This document shows positions 22,483-31,310 of a DNA stretch of 34,057 nucleotides, piece after piece. Source of the DNA: an archaeon. Lineage in GTDB: Archaea > Nanobdellota > Nanobdellia > SCGC-AAA011-G17 > PNOQ01. How positions within the stretch are numbered: position 1 is the stretch's first letter; the number at the start of each line of letters is the position of its first letter. The notes beneath the pieces were generated by a model. That model was not told the origin of the DNA, did no database searches, and was given only the letters and a program-made list of their open reading frames with translations. The DNA lies in NCBI GenBank assembly GCA_018671245.1, contig JABHIB010000009.1:1-34057 (forward strand), given 5' to 3'. Position numbers and translations under genes: made by a program.

Positions 22483-23553
22483 TTATGATTTTAAAAATTT
22501 TGGTAATAGTTTCTTTGCTTTCTCTCTCTTCTTCTGATGTTCTTTTAAATAGTCTTGAGCTTTCTTAATAGTGTATTTCTTAAGATCACCAGTTGTTAGC
22601 TCTCCTGACTTATATGAATCATGAATCTCTTTTAGTTTCTTTTCATCATCTTCTAAAAATAAATCGAGATATTGGTAACAAACATCTACATCAGGATTTC
22701 CACCATATTTTCTATGTTCTTCAAGAGTTTCCCTTCCGCCAGAAAATGATTTTTTTAATTTCTTTTCAATATCCTTCATTGAATCATCCGAATATATTGC
22801 AGAATTAGGATTTGAAGCACTCATTTTTGAAGTTCCTTCTAAACTTGGGATAAATTTTGATAAGATATCGCCAGGTTTTTGTAATTTTAATTTATGTGCA
22901 ATATCTCTTGTTAATTTTATGAAAACATCCTGGTCAACACCTATTGGAACAATTGTAGGTACTCCATATTTTAAGGTAGGGTAGAGAATATGTGCTGCCT
23001 GCATTGCAGGATAAAAATTAATCCCAACATTCTTATCACCTGTGAATCCGAATGCTGATCTAACTGTATTATTTGTTAAGGTTTTTGCACACCTCATTGA
23101 AAGATTATAAAGTTCTTGATTCATATTCTCAAAATCAATTATTATTTCCGTTTTCTTCGGATCAAAACCTAGCGCAATTATATCTAAAGCATTTTCATAA
23201 GCTAATCTTTTTGATTCTTCATAACTTAATTTTTGATTGAATAAGAATTTTTCATCGTCTGAAAATGGTATGAAAACTCTGCAACCAAATTTATCTTGCA
23301 TATCTTTTACGAACTTAAATATTTGTAAGTGAGCTAGAGTTATTTTTGCACTTGGACCTCTTCCTGATACTATTGCAAACTCTTTCTTTAGAATCTTATC
23401 TAAATCTCTATGTGCGAAAAAAATACCTTTATCAATTAATTTTAGACCTGCTAGTTTGGCCTTTAATTTCTCATCAATTAAAGAAGCTCCAAACTGTTTG
23501 ATTACCTTGTTGTAATCTATTTCTCCTTCCACTTCATAAGGTGTAAGTTTCAT
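22483..23553 (-). CDS. trpS: Tryptophanyl-tRNA synthetase
   Basis: The 356-residue class I synthetase charges tRNA-Trp. The archaeal/eukaryotic-type N-terminus (PYEVEGEIDYNKVIKQFG) is followed by the first signature in altered form, GRGPSAKITLAHL (about 64-76), where AH stands for the usual GH. VPIGVDQDVFIKLTRDIA (about 200-217) and the KMSAS loop (about 243-247) are standard. A Lys-rich helical C-terminus follows. The gene lies just downstream of tRNA-Trp on the same strand, so enzyme and substrate may share a transcript. A GAAA-rich stretch without clear ribosome site precedes the ATG. Confidence 0.96.
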   Translation of the reverse strand: MKLTPYEVEGEIDYNKVIKQFGASLIDEKLKAKLAGLKLIDKGIFFAHRDLDKILKKEFAIVSGRGPSAKITLAHLQIFKFVKDMQDKFGCRVFIPFSDDEKFLFNQKLSYEESKRLAYENALDIIALGFDPKKTEIIIDFENMNQELYNLSMRCAKTLTNNTVRSAFGFTGDKNVGINFYPAMQAAHILYPTLKYGVPTIVPIGVDQDVFIKLTRDIAHKLKLQKPGDILSKFIPSLEGTSKMSASNPNSAIYSDDSMKDIEKKLKKSFSGGRETLEEHRKYGGNPDVDVCYQYLDLFLEDDEKKLKEIHDSYKSGELTTGDLKKYTIKKAQDYLKEHQKKREKAKKLLPKFLKS

Positions 23554-23597
23554 AAGTAGAGATTTGGAAATCTAGTTATATAAAAGTTTCTAAAAAA

Positions 23598-23671
23598 TGA
23601 GGACGGAGGGATTTGAACCCCCACCTACCGGGTTGGAGCCGGCAACACTAGCCAGGTTATGCTACGTCCCC
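23598..23671 (-). tRNA. tRNA-Trp (anticodon CCA), no intron
   Basis: On the minus strand the acceptor stem is GGGGACG with CGTCCTC (one G-U pair) and the discriminator is A. The D arm is closed by GCAT/GTGT. The anticodon stem GCCGG/CCGGT encloses CTCCAAC, giving anticodon CCA. The variable loop has 4 nt and the T arm is GGGGG-TTCAAAT-CCCTC. CCA is not encoded. There is no intron, whereas tRNA-Trp of many archaea carries one that includes C/D box guides. Confidence 0.95.
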
Positions 23672-23706
23672 TCATGATGATATAACTATTGACTTGTTTA
23701 AAAAAC

Positions 23707-24417
23707 TTACTTATTTAGATAATATTTCCTTTTTTCTTCTTCAAACCTTTCTATAGAATATCTCAACATAGTTCTTGGCATCATATCTACATACTTATCT
23801 AAGAACGATTCTAAAACTTCTTGATCCCTCTTTCCAAGCTCTCTCAACATCCACCCACATGCTTTGTGGATTAGATCATGTTTGTCTTTTAATAATATTT
23901 GAGTTACACCAATTGTCTCTCCAAATCTGTTTTGTCTGATAAAATGATAGGTTGAAACTATCGCAATTCTTCTTTCCCATAGATTCTCTGAAATTGCAAG
24001 TTGTTGTAATGTCTTTTTTGCAATAGTTCTTGACTGATTGTAAAGATATTCTCCAACAATATGTGGTGCAGATACATCAACTAGATCCCAATTATTTATA
24101 TTTTTTGAGTTTTTTAAATAGAATTCATAGATTTCTTTTTTCTTTTTTCTATCTGATTTTTTATATTCCTCTACTAAAATTATCACTGCTATAAATCTGT
24201 AAGTATGTATTTTATCATCTAATAATATCTGTAAATCTTTTAATGATAAATTCTGATATTTTTTTGCGATATTTCTTAGTACTGGGACTGGGATTCCTAA
24301 AAAAATTGAACCTTCCCCATATTCTCCTTTCCCAGTCTTGAAAAATCTAGAGTGAATCCCTGCCTTTTCTTCATTTGCTTCTTTTTCCAGAACTGATTTC
24401 AAGCCTTGTAAACTCAT
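23707..24417 (-). CDS. DNA alkylation repair protein, AlkD-like
   Basis: The 236-residue protein is built of HEAT-like helical repeats and matches AlkD glycosylases, which remove bulky or cationic alkyl bases without base flipping. Recognisable parts are GIPVPVLRNIAKKY (about 41-54), NWDLVDVSAPHIVG (about 108-121; Trp and Asp here correspond to catalytic-site positions in AlkD), WERRIAIVSTY and the C-terminal HKACGWMLRELGKRD then MPRTMLRYSIE. Its ATG overlaps the stop of the small zinc-ribbon gene (ATGA). It is the last gene of a three-gene operon with the patatin. Confidence 0.92.
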   Translation of the reverse strand: MSLQGLKSVLEKEANEEKAGIHSRFFKTGKGEYGEGSIFLGIPVPVLRNIAKKYQNLSLKDLQILLDDKIHTYRFIAVIILVEEYKKSDRKKKKEIYEFYLKNSKNINNWDLVDVSAPHIVGEYLYNQSRTIAKKTLQQLAISENLWERRIAIVSTYHFIRQNRFGETIGVTQILLKDKHDLIHKACGWMLRELGKRDQEVLESFLDKYVDMMPRTMLRYSIERFEEEKRKYYLNK

Positions 24418-24587
24418 TTTGATTTCAAGTGTTTTATTCTTCTTTTCTCTTCTAATGGAGTTTCATTCTTAAAACCGCATTCCTTACAAGAACTTACATA
24501 GTACATTCCGTCTGCAAATTTATGTTGCCCCTCATGGAGTTTCGACCCACAATCTGGACATATTCCTTTAAAATCTTCTTTGATCAT
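24414..24587 (-). CDS. Small zinc-ribbon protein between patatin and AlkD
   Basis: A 57-residue frame begins MIKEDFKGICPDCGSKLHEG and contains CPDC (10-13) and CKEC (34-37), a compact four-cysteine zinc ribbon with a charged C-terminal helix (LEEKRRIKHLKSK). It overlaps the patatin stop by four bases (ATGA) and its own TGA overlaps the alkD start in the same way. That tight coupling supports it as a real gene. The function is unknown; the context suggests a regulatory or accessory role in the same unit. Confidence 0.8.
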   Translation of the reverse strand: MIKEDFKGICPDCGSKLHEGQHKFADGMYYVSSCKECGFKNETPLEEKRRIKHLKSK

Positions 24588-25540
24588 TTTATTAACTTCT
24601 TAATATCTTTTATTGAACTATCTGTTTTAGTTTTTCCTCTTTTTATTAGATCTTCAACTCTTCCAAAATCAAATCTTGTGAATCCTTTTAAATTTGGTTT
24701 GATTACATAGTCTGCAGATTTTAGTGCACTTCTACTTAGTTCACTAGTCATTATACTAAATGAATTTGAAGTAATTGTTAAAAATTCTGGAATTCTTAAT
24801 CTATGTTTTGTAAAGTATTCAATTAATGTCTTTGGCCTATTCAGTACAGCAGTAACTCCTTTTAAAAACCAAGGTATTGAATCTTTGTGTTTATTAGTAT
24901 AATTATTTATTTGGTTTATTTCTTGTTCAATCAATTTTTTTTCAATCTTCTTTAAAAACTTTTTATTCTTTTTTGTTTTGGAATTTATTACAACATTTTT
25001 TACAGGTACTGATAGGTCTGTCGCTATTACAATATCTGCACCCATAGATTTTGCTATATCGACTGGAATAGGATCAACTATCCCTCCATCAATTAGAACA
25101 CGGTTATTATATTCGAATGGAACAAAAATATTAGGTAACGAAATACTGGCCCTCACTGCACTTGCCACATCTCCCTTCTTGAATATTATCTTCTCACCAT
25201 TGTAGATGTCTGTTGCAACTACAGCTAGAGGAATGTTTAAATCTTTGAATTGTTTATTTTTCAATAAAACCCTTAGAAATTTTTCAATCTTATCTCCAGA
25301 AAGTATTCCCCTATCAGGCAACTTGAAATCAACTAAATTTTCCCACCTTGTTGTAGTTGTGATCTCTTTCATGTCCCTTATGCTCATACCTGATGCATAT
25401 AGTGCTGCAATTACTGCACCCATACTTGTTCCAGAAAGATAATCTATTTCTATTTTATTTTTTTCTAAGCTTTCAAGCACTCCAATATGTGAGAATCCTA
25501 ATGCTGTTCCACCACCCAAAGCCAAACCTACTTTTTTCAT
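24584..25540 (-). CDS. Patatin-like phospholipase (RssA-type)
   Basis: The 318-residue product has a patatin domain in about 1-190. The oxyanion hole is GLALGGGTALGFSHIGVL (5-22), the nucleophile is Ser39 in GTSMG, and the catalytic Asp151 lies in DGG. These serine-aspartate dyad enzymes hydrolyse acyl esters of lipids. The C-terminal 120 residues are mostly helical and basic. Archaeal membranes are ether lipids, so the substrate may be foreign ester lipid or a non-phospholipid ester. A TATA-like TTTTATATAA about 26 nt upstream of the ATG predicts a leaderless start of the operon. Confidence 0.93.
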   Translation of the reverse strand: MKKVGLALGGGTALGFSHIGVLESLEKNKIEIDYLSGTSMGAVIAALYASGMSIRDMKEITTTTRWENLVDFKLPDRGILSGDKIEKFLRVLLKNKQFKDLNIPLAVVATDIYNGEKIIFKKGDVASAVRASISLPNIFVPFEYNNRVLIDGGIVDPIPVDIAKSMGADIVIATDLSVPVKNVVINSKTKKNKKFLKKIEKKLIEQEINQINNYTNKHKDSIPWFLKGVTAVLNRPKTLIEYFTKHRLRIPEFLTITSNSFSIMTSELSRSALKSADYVIKPNLKGFTRFDFGRVEDLIKRGKTKTDSSIKDIKKLIK

Positions 25541-25624
25541 ATTAGCTTTTATGAGATTTATTATATAAAAGGTTATCTAAATTTTATACAAAATTATTTA
25601 AACTAGTTTATTTATTTTTGAATT

Positions 25625-26413
25625 ATGAAACACAATTTTAAAGTTAGTTTGATTATTATCTCATTGTTCTTAGTAGCTCATTTAATAGGCCTTAGTGTAA
25701 CTGAAAAATATCTTGTTGGTGAGGAATTACCGATGGGTATTGAAAGGCCAGAAATTAATGAAGAGAGTGGTTATGTCCCTATTTTGATTGCCCTATTAAT
25801 TGCTACGTTCTTAGTCTTACTTTTAATTAGGCTTAATGCATTTAGAGTGTGGAAGATTTGGTTCTTTGTCGCAGTATCTTATGCCTTGTTAATCAGTTTT
25901 GGAGCTTTTGTACACCAATATCTCGCTTTATTTCTCGCAGTGGGATTTGCTAGTTTGAAAACACTCAGACCTAATGTTTTATCTCACAATTTTTCAGAAT
26001 TATTTATTTATGGGGGCTTGGCAGGTATTTTTGTACCTATCCTTGGACTTCTTTCTATTAGCTTGTTACTCATCTTTATCTCAATCTACGATATGATCGC
26101 AGTTTGGAAAACTAAACATATGGTTAAGATGGCTAAATTTCAGACAGAATCTAAACTATTTGCAGGACTATTAGTTCCTTACGGAAAAAATAAAGTTGCT
26201 ATACTTGGTGGAGGAGATATAGGATTTCCATTATTATTCTCAGGAGTTATATTGAAAACTAGTGGTATGTTTGAAGCATATATTGTCAGCGTTTTTGCAG
26301 CTCTAGCACTATTGTTATTGTTAGTATTTAGTAAAAAGAAAAAGTTTTATCCAGCTATGCCGTTTATCTCTGCTGGATGCTTAGTTGGTTGGTTAATTAC
26401 TCTTCTTGTTTAG
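25625..26413 (+). CDS. Presenilin-family intramembrane aspartyl protease
   Basis: The 262-residue protein has about nine hydrophobic segments and the three diagnostic motifs of the family. SIYDMIAVW holds the first catalytic Asp156, AILGGGDIGFP is the GxGD motif with Asp198, and PAMPF (243-247) stands for the PALP motif. Archaeal homologues are type A22 proteases that cut membrane helices, such as signal peptide remnants. The long extramembrane loop seen in eukaryotic presenilin is absent. A TATA-like TTATTTAAA about 25 nt before the ATG suggests a leaderless gene. Its end overlaps the convergent gene by 17 nt. Confidence 0.93.
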   Translation: MKHNFKVSLIIISLFLVAHLIGLSVTEKYLVGEELPMGIERPEINEESGYVPILIALLIATFLVLLLIRLNAFRVWKIWFFVAVSYALLISFGAFVHQYLALFLAVGFASLKTLRPNVLSHNFSELFIYGGLAGIFVPILGLLSISLLLIFISIYDMIAVWKTKHMVKMAKFQTESKLFAGLLVPYGKNKVAILGGGDIGFPLLFSGVILKTSGMFEAYIVSVFAALALLLLLVFSKKKKFYPAMPFISAGCLVGWLITLLV

Positions 26414-26612
26414 GTTTGTAATAAACTTCAGTATAATCAGGCAGACTAAAAATTCTCATATATGCAGTAGTTTCAATTAAAATTGGAAAATTATTTTTGA
26501 ATTTTGCATAATCTTTTGCTACTGATTCTAATTTCCATCCTTCTTTATTTAGTCTTGTGACATTTTTTTGATATTTTTCTTTTGTTTCGCAAATTATTTT
26601 TTCTATTCCCAT
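26397..26612 (-). CDS. Hypothetical protein starting MGIEKI, 71 residues
   Basis: The product begins MGIEKIICETKEKYQKNV and has an alpha/beta character, with WKLESVAKDYAKF and a final YTEVYYKPKQEE. Its first eight residues nearly match the next gene upstream (MGIEKIVC), so the pair may share a start module. A GGGTAAAAA stretch before the ATG may act as a weak ribosome site. The family is not recognised. It is the last gene of a short operon. Confidence 0.65.
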   Translation of the reverse strand: MGIEKIICETKEKYQKNVTRLNKEGWKLESVAKDYAKFKNNFPILIETTAYMRIFSLPDYTEVYYKPKQEE

Positions 26613-26621
26613 TTTTTACCC

Positions 26622-26927
26622 TTAATATAAATTTTCAGAAAACAGCTCATCACTTTTAGATGGAGACTCATTGATAATTTGATTGTTTTCTATTGCAATT
26701 GTGTATGCTTCTTTTCTATCTACGAATCTATTTTTGCTTGTTAAAAAACCTTGAATATTATTTCTTAAACAAGCTATTCTTTTTTCATCTGAATCTTCTA
26801 ATAATTTTCGAACCCTGGCAATTTCCCCAAAACAATCGCAGTGCCTTAAACCAACATAAATGTGATCATACTCATCATTAACTCCTTCAATTTTTATAGC
26901 TGAACAGACTATCTTTTCTATTCCCAT
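26622..26927 (-). CDS. Conserved-looking phage/DPANN-type hypothetical protein
   Basis: The 101-residue product has an IYVGLRHCDCFGEIAR segment (about 23-38) and GFLTSKNRFVDRKEAYTIA (about 61-79), followed by NNQII. This pattern (G.RH.D.F ... GF.T...RFVDR.EA..IA ... NQI) is one I recall in many hypothetical proteins of phages and bacteria, so the gene may come from a mobile element. Its function is unknown. It follows the signal peptidase-like gene by 1 nt and precedes the other MGIEKI gene by 9 nt. Confidence 0.7.
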   Translation of the reverse strand: MGIEKIVCSAIKIEGVNDEYDHIYVGLRHCDCFGEIARVRKLLEDSDEKRIACLRNNIQGFLTSKNRFVDRKEAYTIAIENNQIINESPSKSDELFSENLY

Positions 26928-26928
26928 T

Positions 26929-27405
26929 TTAGTATATCACTCCAATTAATATATATTTTATTTTGTCGAATCTTATTTTTCCAGGATCTGTAAATCTAGA
27001 ATTATCTCCTTTTGTTATACAGTACCATCCTTCATCATCTTCTCCAATGAATATGATTCTATGTACAACTAAATTACTATTCCAATCTGCCTCATAAGTG
27101 ATTATATCCCCTATTTGTAGATGTTCTTCTGATTGAGGAATTATCTCTAATCCGTTTGCCCCACTATCTAATAGTGGATCCATAGAATTTGTATCTGCAT
27201 AACTTACTAAGTTTGCTCCTGAAACTTTGATAACTATATAATCTTGATAAACGAAGATCTGATTTGCATTAACCCAGTCTTGTGGAGAAATCAGATCCTT
27301 TGTTGTGAAAATACTTGAAGGTTCTTCGAAATCTATGCTATAAGCACTATTAGAAAGCCAACCAAGCATAAAAATTAATCCGATTAAAATAACTGTCTTT
27401 TTCAT
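26929..27405 (-). CDS. Signal peptidase I-like protein (S26 type, Ser-His)
   Basis: The 158-residue product has an N-terminal hydrophobic helix (about 3-20) and an S24/S26 core. TNSMDPLLDSG contains the nucleophile Ser74, EEHLQIGDIITYE follows, VVHRIIFIG holds His115, and ITKGDNSRFTDPG holds Asp134. A His in place of Lys as general base is typical of archaeal and eukaryotic ER-type signal peptidases. The protein would cleave signal peptides at the outer face; several secreted proteins in this window need such an enzyme. It is shorter than many signal peptidases but has all boxes. Confidence 0.85.
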   Translation of the reverse strand: MKKTVILIGLIFMLGWLSNSAYSIDFEEPSSIFTTKDLISPQDWVNANQIFVYQDYIVIKVSGANLVSYADTNSMDPLLDSGANGLEIIPQSEEHLQIGDIITYEADWNSNLVVHRIIFIGEDDEGWYCITKGDNSRFTDPGKIRFDKIKYILIGVIY

Positions 27406-27469
27406 ACGTAATTAAACAAATTAGTAGTATATAAAGTTAACTATTTGTTGTTACTGTACGGTAATGATT

Positions 27470-29371
27470 TTATACCAATCTTACAGTTTCTAGATTCTTT
27501 GGTGCTACTGTCTCTATCTTCATCATCTTATGCAAAGAACTAGCTAGATCAAGACATTTAGAACTCTCACCATGTACCATAATTACTTTTTTTGGCCTTG
27601 GAGATACTCTTCTGAAATAATTCATTAGTTGATTTCTATCACTGTGCCCAGTAAATGCATGAATTGAGTAAATATCTAATTTAACATTAACTGGAACTTG
27701 TTTGCTTCCTTCTCTAAAAAGTATTTCTTTTTCTCCTTGTTGTAACCTTCTACCCAATGACCCATCTCCTTGATAAGAAGTTAATATTAATGAGTTTTTA
27801 GGATCATCTGCCAAGTGTTTGAAATATTCTACAGAAGCACCACCAGTCATCATACCAGAAGTTGCCATGATTATACAGGGTCCGTGTTCATCTACTATGT
27901 TCATCATCTCTTTATGAGATCCGACTCTCTTGAATATCTTTGATACAAACGGATTCATATCTTTATGAAAAATATCTTTTTTTACTCTTGAATTGAAAAA
28001 ATCTGGATAAGTTGTGTGAATTGCAGTAACATCCCAAACCATACCTTGTACGAAAACAGGAATATCTGCTAATCTTCCCTCTCTTATTGCTTTCTCAACA
28101 ATAAGCATAACTTCTTGCGAACGACCAACACCAAGAACTGGCATTAGAATCTTTCCACCTTTATTCACTGTTGATTTTATTATCTCCAATAAATAATCTT
28201 CTGCTTCTTTTCTTGTTGAAGTAATATCATCCCTTCCACCATATGTTGATTCTATCATTAGTGTTTCTAGTCTTGGGAATCTTGTTGATGCTGCAGGTAA
28301 AAGATTTGATACCTCATAATTCATATCTCCAGTGTACATGAAATTGTGTAACCCATCCCCTATATGAAAATGGCAAAGTGATGAACCTAAAATGTGTCCA
28401 GCATTATATAAAGTTAAACGAACATCCGGAGTTATATCAGTAACTTCTTCATAATTTAGAACTATTGTGTGTTTAACCATCTGTTTTATATCAGATGATG
28501 AATATAGTTCCTTTTTATTTTCTCCTTTTTGAATTGATATTAAATCTAAACATAATAATGCTGCAATATCTCTTGATGGAGCAGTACAATATAGTGGTCC
28601 TTTGTAACCATATTTATACAATAAAGGTATTACTCCAGTATGATCTAAATGTGCGTGAGATAGTATTACTGCATCTAATTCATTAATTTTTAATTCTGAA
28701 ATATCTAAATATGGATATGCGCTGTCTTCTGGCGCTGCAACATTTATTCCACAATCTATTAGTATATTTGATTCTTGAGTTTGTAAAAGATAACATGATC
28801 TTCCAACTTGTCTCCCTCCACCTAAAAAAGTTAACCTAATCCATTCTGTTTTCTTATTCTTTCTAGTTGGCCCATAAATTCTCTCTCCAACTGAATGTAA
28901 GAATTTTTTTCTATAATCATCATTTGTGTATAACACTTGCCTAATATTCTCAATAATTTTTGATTTGATTGAAGGGACACGTTTAACAAATGGTGTCCAA
29001 TTAGTCTGTTTTTTTATCTCTTTTAGAAGCTCTCCTTCTTTACCGATTGCTAAACCTGGTTTTTCTGCTTCTAGGATTACTTGTGATCTTTGATGATCAA
29101 ATATTACATTGATCTTTCCTGCTTCCTTAGGAATTACTTTTCTTACGATCATCTCTGTTTTTTCTGATTCTAAACATAGAAGAGGATCTGCCCTTAATTC
29201 TACTCTTTTTTTAATTTTTCCAACTATCTCTCTAATAACGCCTTTATTATTTAAGAAAAATTCACAATTTTTTGTGTAGAGTACTATATTCGCTCCCTCA
29301 AATGCTACTTGAGATATATTTGCACTTGAAGGCAATAACTCATTTATGGATTCTATTATCTTTATTACCAT
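27470..29371 (-). CDS. aCPSF1, KH and beta-CASP ribonuclease
   Basis: The 633-residue product is the archaeal CPSF73-like nuclease that cleaves RNA 3' ends and drives transcription termination. Two KH-type RNA-binding domains occupy about 1-150 (VLYTKNCEFFLNNKGVIREI and LEAEKPGLAIGKEGELLKEI). The metallo-beta-lactamase fold starts at LGGGRQVGRSCYLL, with the metal motif SHAHLDHTG (about 238-246). The beta-CASP domain includes MATSGMMTGG and SIHAFTGHSDRNQL, then MVHGE. All catalytic residues are present. It follows psmB by 20 nt and is probably co-transcribed. Confidence 0.97.
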   Translation of the reverse strand: MVIKIIESINELLPSSANISQVAFEGANIVLYTKNCEFFLNNKGVIREIVGKIKKRVELRADPLLCLESEKTEMIVRKVIPKEAGKINVIFDHQRSQVILEAEKPGLAIGKEGELLKEIKKQTNWTPFVKRVPSIKSKIIENIRQVLYTNDDYRKKFLHSVGERIYGPTRKNKKTEWIRLTFLGGGRQVGRSCYLLQTQESNILIDCGINVAAPEDSAYPYLDISELKINELDAVILSHAHLDHTGVIPLLYKYGYKGPLYCTAPSRDIAALLCLDLISIQKGENKKELYSSSDIKQMVKHTIVLNYEEVTDITPDVRLTLYNAGHILGSSLCHFHIGDGLHNFMYTGDMNYEVSNLLPAASTRFPRLETLMIESTYGGRDDITSTRKEAEDYLLEIIKSTVNKGGKILMPVLGVGRSQEVMLIVEKAIREGRLADIPVFVQGMVWDVTAIHTTYPDFFNSRVKKDIFHKDMNPFVSKIFKRVGSHKEMMNIVDEHGPCIIMATSGMMTGGASVEYFKHLADDPKNSLILTSYQGDGSLGRRLQQGEKEILFREGSKQVPVNVKLDIYSIHAFTGHSDRNQLMNYFRRVSPRPKKVIMVHGESSKCLDLASSLHKMMKIETVAPKNLETVRLV

Positions 29372-29391
29372 TTTTTAAAACAAAGAATTTA

Positions 29392-30036
29392 TTATTCTAT
29401 TACTTTTTTTACTTTTTTTGTTTGGTGTTGTTTAACACCTTCTGAAGTTATAGTGATTATATCTATACCATCTCCAGTAGGCATATCCCTTTGGATTGCC
29501 GCTTTTATGGATTTTAATGCTATTTCTGTTCCTTCCTTTACTGTAATCTCTGAATTATATAGAGTTTCTAAAACACCATATGCAAGTGGAGAACCAGACC
29601 CATTAGAACAGAAATCATCTGTTGGTGTAATTGATCCATCCATCCCTAATTCATAGAGGTGATATCCATTTTTATCTTTCCCTCCAAGTAAGAATCCTAC
29701 GATTCCTGGAACCATTGAAGGTTTTCTGATATTTTGATATAAAATGTTTGCTAATTGATTTGCAGTTTCTTTGATTGAAGGATCCCTTATAGTCCTTATT
29801 TTTTTCAATCTTATTTCTGCTTTGATTAATTTAACGATAAGTTGAGCATCAGATACCAAACCTGCCATTGTTACTGCGGCATTGTCAGATATCCTATGAA
29901 TCTTATCCATCTTTTTGTTAGATATTAAGTAACCTGCACTTACTCTTTTGTCTGCTGCAAGAACTACTCCATCTTTACAAACTATTCCAACTGTAGTAGT
30001 ACCCTTCTGAATTGAATTTTCTATATTTTGTTCCAT
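29392..30036 (-). CDS. psmB: Proteasome beta subunit
   Basis: This 214-residue subunit forms the proteolytic inner rings of the 20S proteasome. A 12-residue propeptide (MEQNIENSIQKG) precedes the catalytic Thr13 (mature Thr1, TTTVGIVCKDGVVLAADKR). Asp17 and Lys33 of the mature chain are in that segment, and the conserved C-terminal region has RDMPTGDGIDI. AAGAGGTTTA just before the ATG is a ribosome site. No alpha subunit gene is in the window. It heads an operon with aCPSF1, linking protein and RNA turnover. Confidence 0.97.
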   Translation of the reverse strand: MEQNIENSIQKGTTTVGIVCKDGVVLAADKRVSAGYLISNKKMDKIHRISDNAAVTMAGLVSDAQLIVKLIKAEIRLKKIRTIRDPSIKETANQLANILYQNIRKPSMVPGIVGFLLGGKDKNGYHLYELGMDGSITPTDDFCSNGSGSPLAYGVLETLYNSEITVKEGTEIALKSIKAAIQRDMPTGDGIDIITITSEGVKQHQTKKVKKVIE

Positions 30037-30109
30037 TTAATAAACCTCTTTAGAACGAGTTAGTCAATATACTCTTGAATAATTTATAAACTTTTTGGTT
30101 CTAGTCGAG

Positions 30110-31309
30110 TTACCTTAATTTTATATTTTTAAGCTTTTCACTAACATTTTTTTGTTTTATTAGATAATTCAGGATATCTTCTGATTTAGTGAATCTTCTT
30201 TCTTGAATTATGTAGATCCCTTTTATTCCTTTGTGGATCTTTTGTTTTTTGTGTTTTTTCTTAAAAGCTTCGATGTGAGTTTTTTTATCTTTAGTCGGAC
30301 CGTAGTGTTTTTTTGTTTTTGATTTTGGAGATTCTATTTTAAACCAGAAATATGCCTTGGTTTCCCATTTCCAACCATAATCAATTACCTTGAAATCATT
30401 TAGTTCTAACTGCTTTTTTATGTACTCTAAAGACTTTAGTAGTTTTGCCCCAACTATGTCTTTCTTTCCTGTTAATGGGGTTATTGAAAGGATATTATAT
30501 CCCTTTAGATCTTTTAAGTCAACTTCTTTTTTTCTGAAGAATGCATCAGAACCATCATAGATTTTTGCTAGATTGATTAATTTATTGTATACTTTTTTCC
30601 CTAGTGCTGCAGCAGCATTCCTATCTGGCTGAACTGGATCAATTAATATTAGTGGCGAGACCTTAGAAGGATTAAGTTCTAAACCTATCTCTCTTTTTGA
30701 TTTATAGTATTTTGCAGGATCTAGTACAGTTTTTTCTTCCCACAACTTTACAGATTTTATTAATTTATTAAATGATTTATAATGAGATATTAATATCTCC
30801 AACACATAACCTGAGAATCCCCTTATATAACTCTCCGCACCATACAGATCATTAGCTTTGCAAAAATGTTTTAAAATCCTTATTTCATTTTGAAGCTTTT
30901 TGTTTGTATGTTTTTTTATATATTTTACATGAAATGCTGAGACATCAGTTACATTCTTTGCTTCTTCTGGCTTTTTTATTTCCAATACTGGAACAACTTC
31001 GAATATTGTTTTATCAATATCTATATGATAATAATCTCTTGATCCATGAACCTTTGTGAATTTATATTTTTTTGAAAGTAAGTCTCCGAGTTCTTTAGAG
31101 ATATCTTTATCTTTGTAAGTCTTATAATCGAATCTTGCAAAAACATCTATATCTGGATTTCCAGATAGCCAAGTATTTTTAGCATATGATCCTCCAACTA
31201 CAAATTTTACTCCTTTTGATTTTTTAAATGATTTAAGAAATGAATTTACTTTTTTCTTTAACTCTTTTTTCTCTTGTTTTGTTGGAGAAATTTCTTTTAA
31301 GATATCCAT
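30110..31309 (-). CDS. cca: CCA-adding enzyme (archaeal class I tRNA nucleotidyltransferase)
   Basis: The 399-residue enzyme adds CCA to tRNA 3' ends; neither tRNA in the window encodes CCA. The class I nucleotidyltransferase motif is FVVGGSYAKNTWLSGNPDID (about 37-56), with metal-binding Asp53 and Asp55; the third acidic residue is probably the Glu in FEVVPV. The RGFSGYVLEILI helix and the tRNA-binding tail domain (YFWFKIESPKS, HYGPTKDKKTHIEAFKKKH) complete the archaeal form. The ATG at 31309 (MDILKEI) is chosen over a TTG five codons earlier because AGGAT lies before it. It follows the secreted-protein stop by 1 nt. Confidence 0.95.
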   Translation of the reverse strand: MDILKEISPTKQEKKELKKKVNSFLKSFKKSKGVKFVVGGSYAKNTWLSGNPDIDVFARFDYKTYKDKDISKELGDLLSKKYKFTKVHGSRDYYHIDIDKTIFEVVPVLEIKKPEEAKNVTDVSAFHVKYIKKHTNKKLQNEIRILKHFCKANDLYGAESYIRGFSGYVLEILISHYKSFNKLIKSVKLWEEKTVLDPAKYYKSKREIGLELNPSKVSPLILIDPVQPDRNAAAALGKKVYNKLINLAKIYDGSDAFFRKKEVDLKDLKGYNILSITPLTGKKDIVGAKLLKSLEYIKKQLELNDFKVIDYGWKWETKAYFWFKIESPKSKTKKHYGPTKDKKTHIEAFKKKHKKQKIHKGIKGIYIIQERRFTKSEDILNYLIKQKNVSEKLKNIKLR

Positions 31310-31310
31310 T

